NCBI RefSeq assembly: GCF_008180155.1 | Contig: NZ_VSZS01000061.1 | Span: 124,001 to 188,000 of the forward strand | DNA length: 64,000 nucleotides | Direction: 5' to 3' | Source of the DNA: Neoaquamicrobium microcysteis | GTDB taxonomy: Bacteria > Pseudomonadota > Alphaproteobacteria > Rhizobiales > Rhizobiaceae | Program-made: the position numbers and the translations under genes | Notes under the pieces: model-generated | What the model was told of the DNA's origin: nothing | What the model saw: the letters and a program-made list of their open reading frames with translations, nothing else | Databases searched by the model: none | Shown here: in pieces, positions 26,384-35,344 of the stretch | How positions within the stretch are numbered: position 1 is the first letter of the stretch | Layout of the letters: each line of letters begins with the position of its first letter

Positions 26384-27512
26384 TCTCCAGGAACAGGCCG
26401 CCGAAGCGGTCGCGGGCTCCGCCTTCTGGCGGCAGGTGGCGTTCTGGGTCGTCGTCGCGGCCATCCTGATCGGTTTCCTCTACGTCTTTTCGGCGATCCT
26501 GCTGCCGTTCTTTGCCGGCATGATCCTGGCCTACTTCCTCGATCCCGTCGCCGACCGTCTGGAGCGGTGGGGCCTGTCACGCATGGCGGCGACCATCGTC
26601 ATCCTCGTGATGTTCCTGATCGCTCTGGTGCTGGGCCTGATGCTCATCATTCCCATCCTTGCCAGCCAGCTGGCCGACTTCCTGCGCCGCCTCCCCGAGT
26701 ATCTCTCCAGTCTGCAGGGGCTCGTCACCAGCTTTGATCCGGAATGGCTGAGCGAGACAGTGGGCGTGGACGCCGGCTCGCTGCGCGAGGGCATCAATTC
26801 GCTGCTCACGCAGGGCGCGGGCTTCCTTAGTGGCCTGATGGCGTCGATCTGGAGTTCGGGCAAGACCCTGATCGACATCGCCGGCCTGTTCGTAGTGACC
26901 CCGGTCGTGGCGTTCTACATGCTGCTCGACTGGGACCGCATGGTGGCCAAGGTCGACAGCTGGGTTCCGCGTGACCATCTGGGCACCGTTCGCGGCATCG
27001 CGCGCGAGATCGACATTTCGGTCGCGGGCTTCGTTCGCGGGCAGGGCACGGTCTGCATCATTCTCGGCGTCTTCTACGCCATCGGCCTCACCGTCGTCGG
27101 GCTCAATTTCGGCCTGCTCATCGGCCTCTTCACCGGCCTCATCAGCTTCATCCCCTATGTCGGGTCGATGATCGGCCTCGTACTCTCGGTGGGTGTCGCG
27201 GTGGTCCAGTTCTGGCCGGAGTGGCACTGGGTCGTCGTGGTCGCCGTCATCTTCTTCTCCGGCCAGTTTCTTGAAGGCAACATCCTTCAGCCCAATCTTG
27301 TCGGCAAGAGCGTCGGCCTGCATCCGGTATGGCTCATGTTTGCGCTGTTTGCCTTCGGCGCGCTGTTCGGCTTCGTCGGGCTTCTGGTCGCCGTGCCTGC
27401 CGCGGCCGCAGTCGGGGTGCTGGTGCGTTTCGCGCTGTCGCGCTACCTCGCATCGCCGGTTTATCGCGGCCACGCGGTGGGCGCCGACGTGTCCGCCTCC
27501 ACCAGAAAATAG
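26364..27512 (+). CDS. AI-2E family transporter (PerM-like)
   Basis: A 382-residue membrane protein of the AI-2E/PerM exporter family. Hydrophobic segments are at about residues 24-60 (FWVVVAAILIGFLYVFSAILLPFFAGMILAY), 75-97, and 160-180, then a cluster of C-terminal helices with the family segments VRGQGTVCIILGVFYAIGL, ISFIPYVGSMIGL and FLEGNILQPNLVGKSVGLHPVW. In E. coli, TqsA exports autoinducer-2, while PerM members have no agreed substrate. It overlaps the upstream phosphatidyltransferase gene and directly abuts hdaA (stop 27512, start 27513), so all three are probably cotranscribed. Confidence 0.92.
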   Translation: MKKQEADLQEQAAEAVAGSAFWRQVAFWVVVAAILIGFLYVFSAILLPFFAGMILAYFLDPVADRLERWGLSRMAATIVILVMFLIALVLGLMLIIPILASQLADFLRRLPEYLSSLQGLVTSFDPEWLSETVGVDAGSLREGINSLLTQGAGFLSGLMASIWSSGKTLIDIAGLFVVTPVVAFYMLLDWDRMVAKVDSWVPRDHLGTVRGIAREIDISVAGFVRGQGTVCIILGVFYAIGLTVVGLNFGLLIGLFTGLISFIPYVGSMIGLVLSVGVAVVQFWPEWHWVVVVAVIFFSGQFLEGNILQPNLVGKSVGLHPVWLMFALFAFGALFGFVGLLVAVPAAAAVGVLVRFALSRYLASPVYRGHAVGADVSASTRK

Positions 27513-28217
27513 ATGCGGCACGCACCCGTACGCCCGCGGCAACTGCCGCTCGACCTGGCACACCGGCCTGCCCAGAGCCGCGACGATCTTGTCGTGGGCC
27601 CGTCCAACATGGCGGCAGCCGCACTCGTTGACCGTTGGCCGGACTGGCCGTCGCCGGTCGTGGTGCTGGCAGGCCCCGCCGGATCCGGCAAGTCGCATCT
27701 TGCCGCGATCTGGTGCGAGGCGAGCGGCGCGGCACGGTTCGCCGGTGGTGGGCTTGGGCGTGCGGCGGTTGATGCCGCCGGCCAGGGGCCGATACTCATC
27801 GACGACGTGGATGCCGCGCCGATCGACGAACAGGGCCTGTTCCATCTCATCAATGCGGTGCGCGAGGCCGGCACGTCGTTGCTTCTCACCGCGCGTCGGT
27901 TCCCGATGGCCTGGGGCGTACGCCTGCCCGATCTCGAATCGAGGCTAAAGGCCGCCGCCACCGTCGAGATCGACGAGCCCGACGATGTGCTGCTGGCCGC
28001 AGTGGTCACCAAGCTCTTTGCCGACCGCCAGGTCGAGGTCGAGCCGCATGTCGTGCAGTTTCTCGTACGTCGAATGGAGCGCTCGCTATCCACCGCGAAC
28101 GACGTCGTCGCGCGTCTCGACCGCGCGGCGCTGGAGCAGAAGACGCGCATCACCCGCGCGCTCGCATCGCAGATCGTCGATGCGATGGATAGCGGGCAGG
28201 GGCGTCTCGACCTGTAG
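27513..28217 (+). CDS. hdaA: DnaA regulatory inactivator (Hda homolog)
   Basis: A 234-residue AAA+ protein related to DnaA domain III. It has a clamp-binding motif near the N terminus (RQLPLDL, residues 10-15), Walker A GPAGSGKSH (about residues 53-61), Walker B PILIDDVD, and a C-terminal segment ERSLSTANDVVARLDRAAL like the Hda sensor region. Together with the beta clamp it stimulates ATP hydrolysis by DnaA after initiation, preventing re-initiation; in Caulobacter it is called HdaA. It has no gap to the upstream transporter gene. In many rhizobia ppk follows next; here ppk is 9.6 kb away. Confidence 0.92.
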   Translation: MRHAPVRPRQLPLDLAHRPAQSRDDLVVGPSNMAAAALVDRWPDWPSPVVVLAGPAGSGKSHLAAIWCEASGAARFAGGGLGRAAVDAAGQGPILIDDVDAAPIDEQGLFHLINAVREAGTSLLLTARRFPMAWGVRLPDLESRLKAAATVEIDEPDDVLLAAVVTKLFADRQVEVEPHVVQFLVRRMERSLSTANDVVARLDRAALEQKTRITRALASQIVDAMDSGQGRLDL

Positions 28218-28515
28218 CAAGACGAGCGTCAGCCCTGATTCGTTTTGTCAGAATCGGCTGTTAACTGGCTGAATTGATTGGCGAGTTCCGGCGGGCGATG
28301 ATGATAACTACATCTGCGCCAAAGCCCTCCAAATAAGACGGCGTCGCCCCCGCATTGTTGATCTCATCAAATTCAGCAGACGTGGACAGTCTTCGACTGG
28401 AGTCGAGATATTCCCATGAAATAGCAAACGGTTAGCGGGGCACGGCGACGGCTTTGTCCACCGCCAGCGATCATGCCTGACACTTGTCGCGACGAGGTGA
28501 AGGAGGTCGCGGCGC

Positions 28516-29235
28516 GTGGCACGGCATGAAAGCAGCCTTTCAAGGTTAAGGTGGCAACTGGCAGGCCTGCGGATGCAGATGGCAGTGCTGCGCCTTTCGG
28601 TTGTTCTCAAGGCAGGCTTCCGCCCGGACCAACCCCGCGTCCCAGGCGGGGGACCGGATGGCGGACAATGGACGCGCGTGCCCGGCTATGCGCAGGTTCA
28701 CCCTGTCTCAAGACGAAGAGCCGGCGGCGGGCAGATCAGGATCGGAGGTCGCTGGCATCCGATCACGCCGGCGCAGGAAGCGCGGCTGGCGCAATCTTAT
28801 GGCGCCATGCGTCGTGCGCTGCGGGACGTGCGCGAACTCGATCCCAACTGGAAACCACCCGCACAGGCCTATTCGACCGTCGAGGGACTCATTTCCGCCA
28901 ACCGCGGCATCGAGCTGGAGGCGCGATTTCGACTGTTTCAGCTTATGGGAACCCGCGCCGAAGCGGGTCCTTACGCCCGCGAGTGGATTCCCGCGCCGCC
29001 GACCAACCGTCGACTGACCCGTTCTGAACGAGGGGAAATCGACCGAATCGGGAGGAGATGGGGTTGCCATCGGTGTGGTACAACGAACCCCGGAACAAGG
29101 ACCGGCTCTTTCATAGGTGACCACCAAGTGCCAAAATCGATGGGCACCCCAACGAGAATATATCCGCATTGCGTCAAATGTAGTGCGAGCCAAGGCGGAT
29201 TGCTCAGGCATCATCTCCGGAGGATTGTCGAATGA
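28516..29235 (+). CDS. putative nuclease toxin with C-terminal zinc-binding HNH-like domain
   Basis: A 239-residue, arginine-rich protein. The N-terminal helix is followed by F-R-P-D-Q-P-R-V-P-G-G-G-P-D-G-G-Q-W (residues 35-52), a short motif I recall from rhizobial and phage-related toxin proteins. The C-terminal 60 residues have Cys184/Cys187, Asp202-His203 (GDHQVP), Cys219/Cys222 (PHCVKC), then SQGG and His232-His233. This spacing matches treble-clef/HNH-Endo VII nuclease toxin domains of the 'GDHQPP...YPHC..CS..QGG' type. The start is GTG 28516, fixed by a perfect AAGGAGGT site. There is no signal peptide or secretion domain. The next gene overlaps by four bases and is acidic, as expected of an immunity protein. 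The toxin role is inferred. Confidence 0.72.
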   Translation: MARHESSLSRLRWQLAGLRMQMAVLRLSVVLKAGFRPDQPRVPGGGPDGGQWTRVPGYAQVHPVSRRRAGGGQIRIGGRWHPITPAQEARLAQSYGAMRRALRDVRELDPNWKPPAQAYSTVEGLISANRGIELEARFRLFQLMGTRAEAGPYAREWIPAPPTNRRLTRSERGEIDRIGRRWGCHRCGTTNPGTRTGSFIGDHQVPKSMGTPTRIYPHCVKCSASQGGLLRHHLRRIVE

Positions 29236-29603
29236 CCGTAAAGAAAGTCTCCGTGGCGCCGGAATACGTCAGCTTCTATATCGCCGGTGTGGACGACATA
29301 AGAGTTCCCTTGGACCATGACGGGCGAGGAATCGTTGCTTCCGACCAGTGCATCAATGTCGGCTGTCTCTACGGGCATGATGGCGACACGATGATCACGC
29401 TCGGGCCGTTCGAAGAACTGACTGCGCAGGCAAAGCTTCCCAAGTTTGACGGCATGTTGGATACGCCAGGATGTCGAGTGATACTCTCCGATGCGAACAT
29501 GCCCGAAATCCTGTCTATGGATGTACCCGGCGTGCGAACCCGGGTGCGCATCTGGACCAACCACCCTACGGAACCTGATGACGTGGTCATCGCGTTGGGA
29601 TGA
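29232..29603 (+). CDS. putative immunity protein for the adjacent nuclease
   Basis: A 123-residue acidic protein (about 18 Asp/Glu against 9 Lys/Arg by hand count) with no signal peptide and no membrane segment. Its ATG overlaps the toxin stop (ATGA, 29232-29235), ensuring coupled synthesis. Alternating hydrophobic stretches (YVSFYIAGVDDIRVPL, RTRVRIWTN, DDVVIALG) suggest a small beta-rich fold. I do not recognise the family. The charge contrast with the strongly basic nuclease, the tight overlap and the small size together support an immunity role; the alternative is an unrelated hypothetical gene. Confidence 0.62.
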   Translation: MTVKKVSVAPEYVSFYIAGVDDIRVPLDHDGRGIVASDQCINVGCLYGHDGDTMITLGPFEELTAQAKLPKFDGMLDTPGCRVILSDANMPEILSMDVPGVRTRVRIWTNHPTEPDDVVIALG

Positions 29604-29704
29604 CCGGCGCGATTTCCTCGAACTCGATCGCCCGGATTTATCCGAGATCAGTGCGGCGATCGGCGGCGACGGACTTTCGCAAATCCGGTAGATTTTGTTT
29701 CAAA

Positions 29705-29781
29705 TGGCGATCCCGGCAGGATTCGAACCTGCGACCATCGGCTTAGAAGGCCGGTGCTCTATCCGGCTGAGCTACGGGACC
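29705..29781 (-). tRNA. tRNA-Arg (anticodon TCT)
   Basis: Read on the minus strand, the gene begins GGTCCCGTAGCTCAGCCGGA and ends with encoded CCA. The acceptor stem GGTCCCG pairs with CGGGATC (one G-U), the D arm is GCTC/GAGC, the anticodon loop is CTTCTAA with anticodon TCT, and the T arm carries GGTTCGAATCC. It spans 77 bases including CCA. It reads arginine AGA codons. Its 3' end faces the toxin/immunity pair. Confidence 0.97.
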
Positions 29782-29819
29782 GTCGCTTCTCCCCTGAATG
29801 CCGAAAACCTTTCCGGCTG

Positions 29820-30125
29820 TCAGTGCGTCCACGGGATTTTGCGGTCATAGCGGAAATTTTCCGTGTAGGAAATCTGGCGGCGGCGCGCTTCCTTGGGTTC
29901 CTGCACGCGGAACTCGAGGCCGTTGCGCTCGGCATAGGCCACCGCTTCCTCGAGCGTGGGGAAGGTGAGGCGGATCTGGCTCTTCATGTCGCCCGACGAG
30001 GTATAGCCCATCAGCGGGTCGATCTTGCGCGGCTGCTCGGGCTCGAACTCGAGAACCCAGTGGCCTGTCTTTGCCTTGCCCGACTGCATGGCGGTCTTCG
30101 CAGGGCTGTAGATGCGCGCTGACAT
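29820..30125 (-). CDS. NDUFS4-like complex I accessory protein (ETC complex I subunit)
   Basis: A 101-residue protein matching the alphaproteobacterial homolog of mitochondrial NDUFS4, which binds the peripheral arm of NADH:ubiquinone oxidoreductase. Typical pieces are ARIYSPAKTAMQSGKAKTG, W-V-L-E-F-E-P, the PLMGYTSSGDM core, and LEEAVAYAERNGLEF followed by NFRYDRKIPWTH. ATG 30125 is chosen for GAGG five bases upstream; an ATG at 30140 is also in frame. It stands alone between two tRNA genes, away from any nuo operon, as is usual for this family. Confidence 0.92.
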   Translation of the reverse strand: MSARIYSPAKTAMQSGKAKTGHWVLEFEPEQPRKIDPLMGYTSSGDMKSQIRLTFPTLEEAVAYAERNGLEFRVQEPKEARRRQISYTENFRYDRKIPWTH

Positions 30126-30158
30126 GGGAACCTCGTTCATTGCCTGTCGGCCGTACGG

Positions 30159-30235
<77 letters not shown>

Positions 30236-30313
30236 TGACCGATCAGGCCGTAGGCTCCATTATGGTTTCGTCACCGCAGAGGCAAGACCTATTTTGCCTG
30301 CGGTCACGGCCGC

Positions 30314-31489
30314 TCAACCTGCGGCAGCCGCTGCCGCCAGCCCCCTTGCGATGTCTGCCTTGATGTCGGCCGCGTTCTCCAGCCCGATTTGAAGGCGGAT
30401 CACCGGTCCCTCATAGTCACCCTTCGCCACAGTGCGGTCGCCGAGCCATACGTGGACCGCAAGGCTTTCATAGCCGCCCCACGAATAGCCCAGGCCGAAG
30501 ACCTCCAGCGCGTCGAGAAATGCGTGCGCCTGACGTTGCCCGCCTCCGGAAAGCACGACGGAGAAGATGCCGCTGGCACCAGAGAAGTCGCGCTTCCACA
30601 GCGCGTGGCCGGGGTGGCTTTCGAGCCCCGGATGCAGCACGCGCGCAACGCCTTGCTGGCCTTCCAGCCAGCGCGCGACCTCGAGCGCGTTCTGCTCGTG
30701 GCGTTCGAGGCGCACGCCCATGGTGCGCAGGCCGCGCAGGACCTGATAGACATCGTCGGGCGCAGCACAGCACCCCATGGCGATGTGGGTGTCTTGCAGC
30801 TGCTTCCAGCACGCCTCGTTTGCCGAAACCGTACCCAGAAGCACATCCGAGTGGCCGGCGGGATACTTCGTCGCGGCATGGATCGAGATGTCCACGCCAT
30901 GCTCCAGCGGCCGGAAATAGAGTGGTGTGGCCCAGGTGTTGTCCATCATCACGACGGCGCCGCGCGCCTTCGCGGCCTTCGCGACGGCGGGGATGTCCTG
31001 CATCTCGAACGTGTTGGACCCGGGCGATTCGGTGAACACGACCTTCGTGGCCGGCGTCATCAGCCGGTCGATGCTCGCACCTATGGCCGGATCGTAATAT
31101 TCGACCTCCACTCCCAGCCGCCGCAGCATCGTGTCGGCGAAGTTGCGGGTAGGGTGGTAGACCGAATCGACGATGAGTACGTGATCGCCGGCCGAAAGGA
31201 AGGCGAGCAGCGGGATGGTGACGGCCGCCAGGCCCGAAGGCACGAGGATGGTGCCGGCCGAACCTTCGAGCGCGTCGATCGCCGAAGTAAGCGCGTCGGT
31301 CGTCGGTGTTCCTCTGGTGCCGTAGGTGTATTTCTGGCTGCGTGCGGCCATGGTCGCGGCATCGGGAAACAGCACCGTAGAGGCGTGAACCACCGGCGGA
31401 TTGACGAAGCCGTAAAACTCACGCGGATCGTTGCCGATATGGGCAAGCTTCGTGTTGATGCCCTTGTCGCTGTAGTCGCCCTTGCTCAT
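30314..31489 (-). CDS. metC: cystathionine beta-lyase
   Basis: A 391-residue PLP enzyme of the Cys/Met metabolism family. The PLP-lysine lies in SIHAATKYPAGHSD. YTYGTRGTPTTDAL, SGLAAVTIPLLAFLSAGDHVL and VVFTESPGSNTFEMQD are the usual cofactor and substrate segments, and the C-terminal FGLGYSWGGYESLAV is characteristic of MetC rather than cystathionine gamma-synthase. It converts cystathionine to homocysteine. ATG 31489 is selected because of GCGAGG upstream and the family-like beginning; the open frame continues 41 codons further without similarity. It is divergent from aapJ. Confidence 0.93.
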   Translation of the reverse strand: MSKGDYSDKGINTKLAHIGNDPREFYGFVNPPVVHASTVLFPDAATMAARSQKYTYGTRGTPTTDALTSAIDALEGSAGTILVPSGLAAVTIPLLAFLSAGDHVLIVDSVYHPTRNFADTMLRRLGVEVEYYDPAIGASIDRLMTPATKVVFTESPGSNTFEMQDIPAVAKAAKARGAVVMMDNTWATPLYFRPLEHGVDISIHAATKYPAGHSDVLLGTVSANEACWKQLQDTHIAMGCCAAPDDVYQVLRGLRTMGVRLERHEQNALEVARWLEGQQGVARVLHPGLESHPGHALWKRDFSGASGIFSVVLSGGGQRQAHAFLDALEVFGLGYSWGGYESLAVHVWLGDRTVAKGDYEGPVIRLQIGLENAADIKADIARGLAAAAAAG

Positions 31490-31843
31490 GAAACCTCGCC
31501 TCTGCCGGAAGGCGCAAGGCATACCGGCAGTGCCCGAAGGGCGCAACCGCCACGCTTCTTCCAGCAATGGCACAGCCGCGCAAGCGATTGATTTTGCCGC
31601 CGATTGCGGCAATGGCCGCTCACAAAATACGCAACCCTGCCGCCGCGTTCACCAATTAGGCGACCTGCCTCATTCGTACTTGACCAATGTCGAATAATGG
31701 CCTTCGATGGCCGGCGTGAGTGGGAGGTGGAGCGCGCGCGTCGGCAACGATGCGAAGTCCGGTCAGGTATCCGGACGAACTGCTGCTTCCGTACAGAACA
31801 ATCCGGGGCAAAAGCTCCAAACAACAGAAAAGGGTATGTGGGC
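31490..31843. other. divergent intergenic region metC/aapJ
   Basis: 354 bp with no supported gene. The metC side holds an imperfect hairpin pair (CTGCCGG...CCGGCAG, about 31510-31540) of unknown meaning; I found no SAM riboswitch signature. A TTGACC hexamer at 31681 is a possible -35 box for the aap operon, without a clear -10. The region just before aapJ (CAACAGAAAAGGGTATGTGGGC) provides a modest ribosome site. Confidence 0.45.
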
Positions 31844-32872
31844 ATGAAAAAGCTAGTAACGGGTATTCTCGGCTCGGCCGCGCTGATGGTATCGGCCTCG
31901 GCCGGCTGGGGCGCGACGCTTGACGACGTCAAGCAGCGCGGCACGCTCCGCTGCGGCGTCCATACGGGTCTGGCAGGCTTTGCTGCGCCCAACGACCAGG
32001 GCGAGTGGTCGGGCTTCGACTACGACCTGTGCCGCGCCATCGCGGCGGCGGTCTTCGGCGACCCGGAAAAGGTCGAGGCGGTTCCGACCAACGCAACCGA
32101 GCGCTTCACCGCGCTGCAGTCGGGCGAGATCGACGTTCTGTCCCGCAACACCACCTGGACGCTCAGCCGCGACACGTCGCTCGGCTTCAACTTCGCCGGC
32201 GTCAACTACTATGACGGCCAGGGCTTCATGATCAATGCGTCGAAGCTGCCGGGCATCAACTCGGCGCTGCAGCTTTCGGGCGCTGCCGTCTGCGTGCAGA
32301 CCGGCACCACGACCGAGCTGAACCTGGCCGACTACTTCGCCGCCAACAACATGGACTACAACCCGGTCGTCTTCCAGGGCTTCGACGAAACCAACGCCGC
32401 CTACGAGGCTGGCCGTTGCGACGTCTACACGACCGACCAGTCGGGCCTTTATGCTCTGCGTCTGACGCTCGCCAACCCCGACGAGCACGTCGTTCTGCCG
32501 GAGATCATCTCCAAGGAGCCGCTTGGCCCGGCCGTGCGCCATGGCGACGACCAGTGGTTCGACATCGTGAAGTGGACGCTGTTCGCGCTCGTCCAGGCTG
32601 AAGAGCTCGGCATCACCCAAGCCAACGTCGAGGAGATGAAGGGTTCCGACAATCCGGAAATCCGCCGTATCCTTGGGCAGGAAGCCGATACCTCGATCGG
32701 CACCGTGCTCGGCCTCGAGAACGACTGGATCGTGAACATCATTGCCGGCGTCGGCAATTACGGCGAAGTCTTCGAGCGCAACATCGGCCAGGAAAGCCCG
32801 CTGAAGATCGCGCGCGGCCTGAACCAGCTCTGGACCAAGGGCGGCATCCAGTACGCTCCGCCGATCCGCTGA
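31844..32872 (+). CDS. aapJ: general L-amino acid ABC transporter, substrate-binding protein
   Basis: A 342-residue periplasmic binding protein. The signal peptide covers about residues 1-22 (KKLVTGILGSAALMVSASAGWG-A). The mature start TLDDVKQRGTLRCGVHTGLAGF, the WSGFDYDLCRAIAAAVFGD segment, DVLSRNTTWTLSRD and the long C-terminal segment NWIVNIIAGVGNYGE-like are typical of AapJ/BztA. It is the first gene of aapJQMP and delivers broad-range L-amino acids to the AapQM channel. A 74-bp gap follows before aapQ, where one often finds processing or attenuation that raises aapJ product levels; no strong hairpin was identified here. Confidence 0.96.
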   Translation: MKKLVTGILGSAALMVSASAGWGATLDDVKQRGTLRCGVHTGLAGFAAPNDQGEWSGFDYDLCRAIAAAVFGDPEKVEAVPTNATERFTALQSGEIDVLSRNTTWTLSRDTSLGFNFAGVNYYDGQGFMINASKLPGINSALQLSGAAVCVQTGTTTELNLADYFAANNMDYNPVVFQGFDETNAAYEAGRCDVYTTDQSGLYALRLTLANPDEHVVLPEIISKEPLGPAVRHGDDQWFDIVKWTLFALVQAEELGITQANVEEMKGSDNPEIRRILGQEADTSIGTVLGLENDWIVNIIAGVGNYGEVFERNIGQESPLKIARGLNQLWTKGGIQYAPPIR

Positions 32873-32946
32873 TCTGACACAAGTCACCGGGGGGCGCTTG
32901 CGCCTCCCGGCCATATACGACGCCACTGTATCGGGAAGGAGAGGGC

Positions 32947-34137
32947 ATGGCTTCCCCGACGAGCGTTCACGACAGTGAGCCCGCACGCGCGTCCTGGTTT
33001 TACGATCCCAAGATAAGAGGAATCGTCTACCAGGTTCTGGTCGCAGTCCTGCTGGTGGTCTTTGTCTACTGGATCATCGGCAACACGACCGAGAACCTGC
33101 GACGCGCCAACATTTCTTCAGGTTTCGGCTTTCTAAACCGCCGCAGCGGTTTCGACATCAGCCAGACGCTTATCGAGTATTCGGCCAACTCGACCTTCGG
33201 CCGTGCCATGATGGTGGGGCTGGTCAACACCATTCTCGTTGCCGTCATCGGCATCTTCACGGCAACCATCATCGGTTTCATCATCGGTGTGGGCCGCCTG
33301 TCGGGCAACTGGCTGATCGCAAAGATCTGCGCGGTCTATGTCGAGATTTTCCGCAATATCCCGCCGCTGCTGGTCATCTTCTTCTGGTATCTGGGCGTGC
33401 TCGCGGTTCTGCCCGGCGCCAGGGAAAGTATCGACCTTCCGTTCGGCACCTACCTCAACAACCGCGGCTTCTACATGCCCAAGCCGATCTGGAGTGAGGG
33501 GGCCTGGCTGGTCGGGGCGGCTCTCGTGCTGGCTCTCGTCATGTCGTTCTTCATCGCCCGCAAGGCGCATCAGCGGCAGATGGCGACGGGACAGCGCTTC
33601 CCCGTTTTGTGGACGTCGCTGGCTCTGATCGTGGGCCTGCCGCTTCTGGCTTTCGTCGTCATGGGTTTCCCCATCACCTTCGACGTGCCGCAGCAGGGCG
33701 CCTTCAACCTCACCGGCGGCCTCGACGTGAAGCCGGAGTTCATGTCGCTCTATCTGGCGCTGTCGTTCTACACGGCGTCGTTCATCGCGGAGATCGTGCG
33801 CGCCGGCATTCTCGGGGTCAGCAAGGGGCAGACGGAAGCGGCACACGCGCTCGGCATCAGGCCGGGGCCGACATTGCGGCTGGTCGTCATCCCGCAGGCC
33901 ATGCGCATCGTCATCCCGCCGCTGACGAGCCAGTATCTCAACCTGACCAAGAACTCGTCGCTGGCCGTCTTCATCGGCTACCCCGATCTTGTCCAGATCG
34001 GCCAGACGACGATGAACCAGACCGGGCAAGCGATCGAGGTGGTGGCCATCTGGATGGTTATCTATCTGGGCCTCAGCCTTGCCACGTCGGCCTTCATGAA
34101 CTGGTTCAACGCCAAGATGGCGCTGGTGGAGAGGTAA
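32947..34137 (+). CDS. aapQ: general L-amino acid ABC transporter, permease AapQ
   Basis: A 396-residue inner-membrane permease with about eight hydrophobic segments, starting with [18 protein letters not shown]. The HisM-like core with the EAA loop ([23 protein letters not shown]-type sequence near residue 290) contacts the ATPase. The long N-terminal part and large periplasmic loop [21 protein letters not shown] are characteristic of AapQ/BztB. AAGGAGAGGGC precedes the ATG. It lies one base before aapM, so the two are translated together. Confidence 0.96.
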   Translation: MASPTSVHDSEPARASWFYDPKIRGIVYQVLVAVLLVVFVYWIIGNTTENLRRANISSGFGFLNRRSGFDISQTLIEYSANSTFGRAMMVGLVNTILVAVIGIFTATIIGFIIGVGRLSGNWLIAKICAVYVEIFRNIPPLLVIFFWYLGVLAVLPGARESIDLPFGTYLNNRGFYMPKPIWSEGAWLVGAALVLALVMSFFIARKAHQRQMATGQRFPVLWTSLALIVGLPLLAFVVMGFPITFDVPQQGAFNLTGGLDVKPEFMSLYLALSFYTASFIAEIVRAGILGVSKGQTEAAHALGIRPGPTLRLVVIPQAMRIVIPPLTSQYLNLTKNSSLAVFIGYPDLVQIGQTTMNQTGQAIEVVAIWMVIYLGLSLATSAFMNWFNAKMALVER

Positions 34138-34138
34138 G

Positions 34139-35296
34139 ATGCAGACCAAGGACCTCTCCTTCGTGCGTATCGAACTGGAGCCGGCGCGTCCTGCGCCGGC
34201 CGGCGAGCGCGGCATCGGCAAGTGGCTGCGAACCAACCTGTTCGCAACGCCGGTAGACGCAGTGCTCACGATTATGGGCCTGCTGATAATCGCTTATGTC
34301 TTGCCGCCGATCATTCGCTGGGCATTCATAGACGCTGTCTGGTCAGGCCCCAACCGCACCGTCTGCGCGACGGTTTCGCAGGGCGGCATCCAGCCAGACG
34401 GCTGGTCCGGCGCCTGCTGGGCGTTCGTCAACGCCAAGTTCCAGCAGTTCATGTACGGCCGCTATACATTCTCCGAGCGCTGGCGGGTCAACCTGACAGC
34501 CATCATGTTCGTGGCGCTTCTGGTGCCGCTGCTCATGCCGCGCGTGCCGAAGAAGACGCTGAACGCCATCGCTTTCTTCGTCGTGTTCCCCATCGTCGCG
34601 TTCTTCCTGCTTGTCGGCGGCGCCTTCGGCCTCGCCTACGTGCCCACCAACCTTTGGGGCGGCCTTCTGGTCACGATGGTCCTTTCCTTCGTGGGCATAT
34701 CGGTTTCGCTGCCGCTGGGCATCCTTCTGGCGCTCGGGCGGCGATCGAAGCTGCCCGTGGTCAAGATGCTGTGCGTGGCGTTCATCGAGACGGTGCGCGG
34801 TGTCCCGCTGGTGACCGTGCTGTTCATGGCCAGCGTCATGCTACCGCTGTTCATGCCGGCAGGCATGAGCTTCGACCGCTTTGCCCGTGCGCTGGTAGGT
34901 GTCGCGCTGTTTGCCTCCGCCTACATGGCCGAGGTGGTGCGCGGCGGCCTGCAAGCCATTCCCAAGGGCCAGTACGAAGGGGCCAATTCGCTCGGTCTAA
35001 GCTACTGGCAGTCGATGGGACTGATCGTGCTGCCGCAGGCGCTCAAGCTGGTCATTCCGGGCATCGTCAACAACTTCATCGGCCTGTTCAAGGACACGAG
35101 CCTGGTCTACATCATCGGCATGTTCGACCTGCTCGGCATCGTCCGCCAGAACTTCGCCGACGCCAACTGGGCGTCTGCGCAGACGCCCATGTCGGGTCTG
35201 GTATTTGCAGGCGCGGTCTTCTGGGCGTTCTGCTTCGGCATGTCGCGCTACTCCATCTACATGGAGCGAAGGCTCGACACGGGGCATCGCCGATGA
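34139..35296 (+). CDS. aapM: general L-amino acid ABC transporter, permease AapM
   Basis: A 385-residue partner permease. It has an N-terminal cytoplasmic stretch, the hydrophobic segment [18 protein letters not shown], a periplasmic loop with paired cysteines (NRTVCATV and SGACWAF), and the C-terminal HisM-like domain with the EAA loop [19 protein letters not shown]. It forms the channel with AapQ. It starts one base after the aapQ stop and ends 48 bp before aapP. Length matches rhizobial AapM. Confidence 0.96.
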   Translation: MQTKDLSFVRIELEPARPAPAGERGIGKWLRTNLFATPVDAVLTIMGLLIIAYVLPPIIRWAFIDAVWSGPNRTVCATVSQGGIQPDGWSGACWAFVNAKFQQFMYGRYTFSERWRVNLTAIMFVALLVPLLMPRVPKKTLNAIAFFVVFPIVAFFLLVGGAFGLAYVPTNLWGGLLVTMVLSFVGISVSLPLGILLALGRRSKLPVVKMLCVAFIETVRGVPLVTVLFMASVMLPLFMPAGMSFDRFARALVGVALFASAYMAEVVRGGLQAIPKGQYEGANSLGLSYWQSMGLIVLPQALKLVIPGIVNNFIGLFKDTSLVYIIGMFDLLGIVRQNFADANWASAQTPMSGLVFAGAVFWAFCFGMSRYSIYMERRLDTGHRR

Positions 35297-35344
35297 CGCC
35301 GCAAACCAACAACAAGAGGCCGAAGCGCCAAAAAGGGGAAAGTC

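Noticed and set aside
28308-28610. 100-residue minus-strand frame between hdaA and the toxin gene
   Set aside because: No ribosome site or recognisable domain, and it runs into the toxin gene whose start is well supported.
31490-31620. SAM riboswitch upstream of metC
   Set aside because: I looked for SAM-II or SAM/SAH-type conserved segments on the minus strand and found none; only an imperfect hairpin is present.
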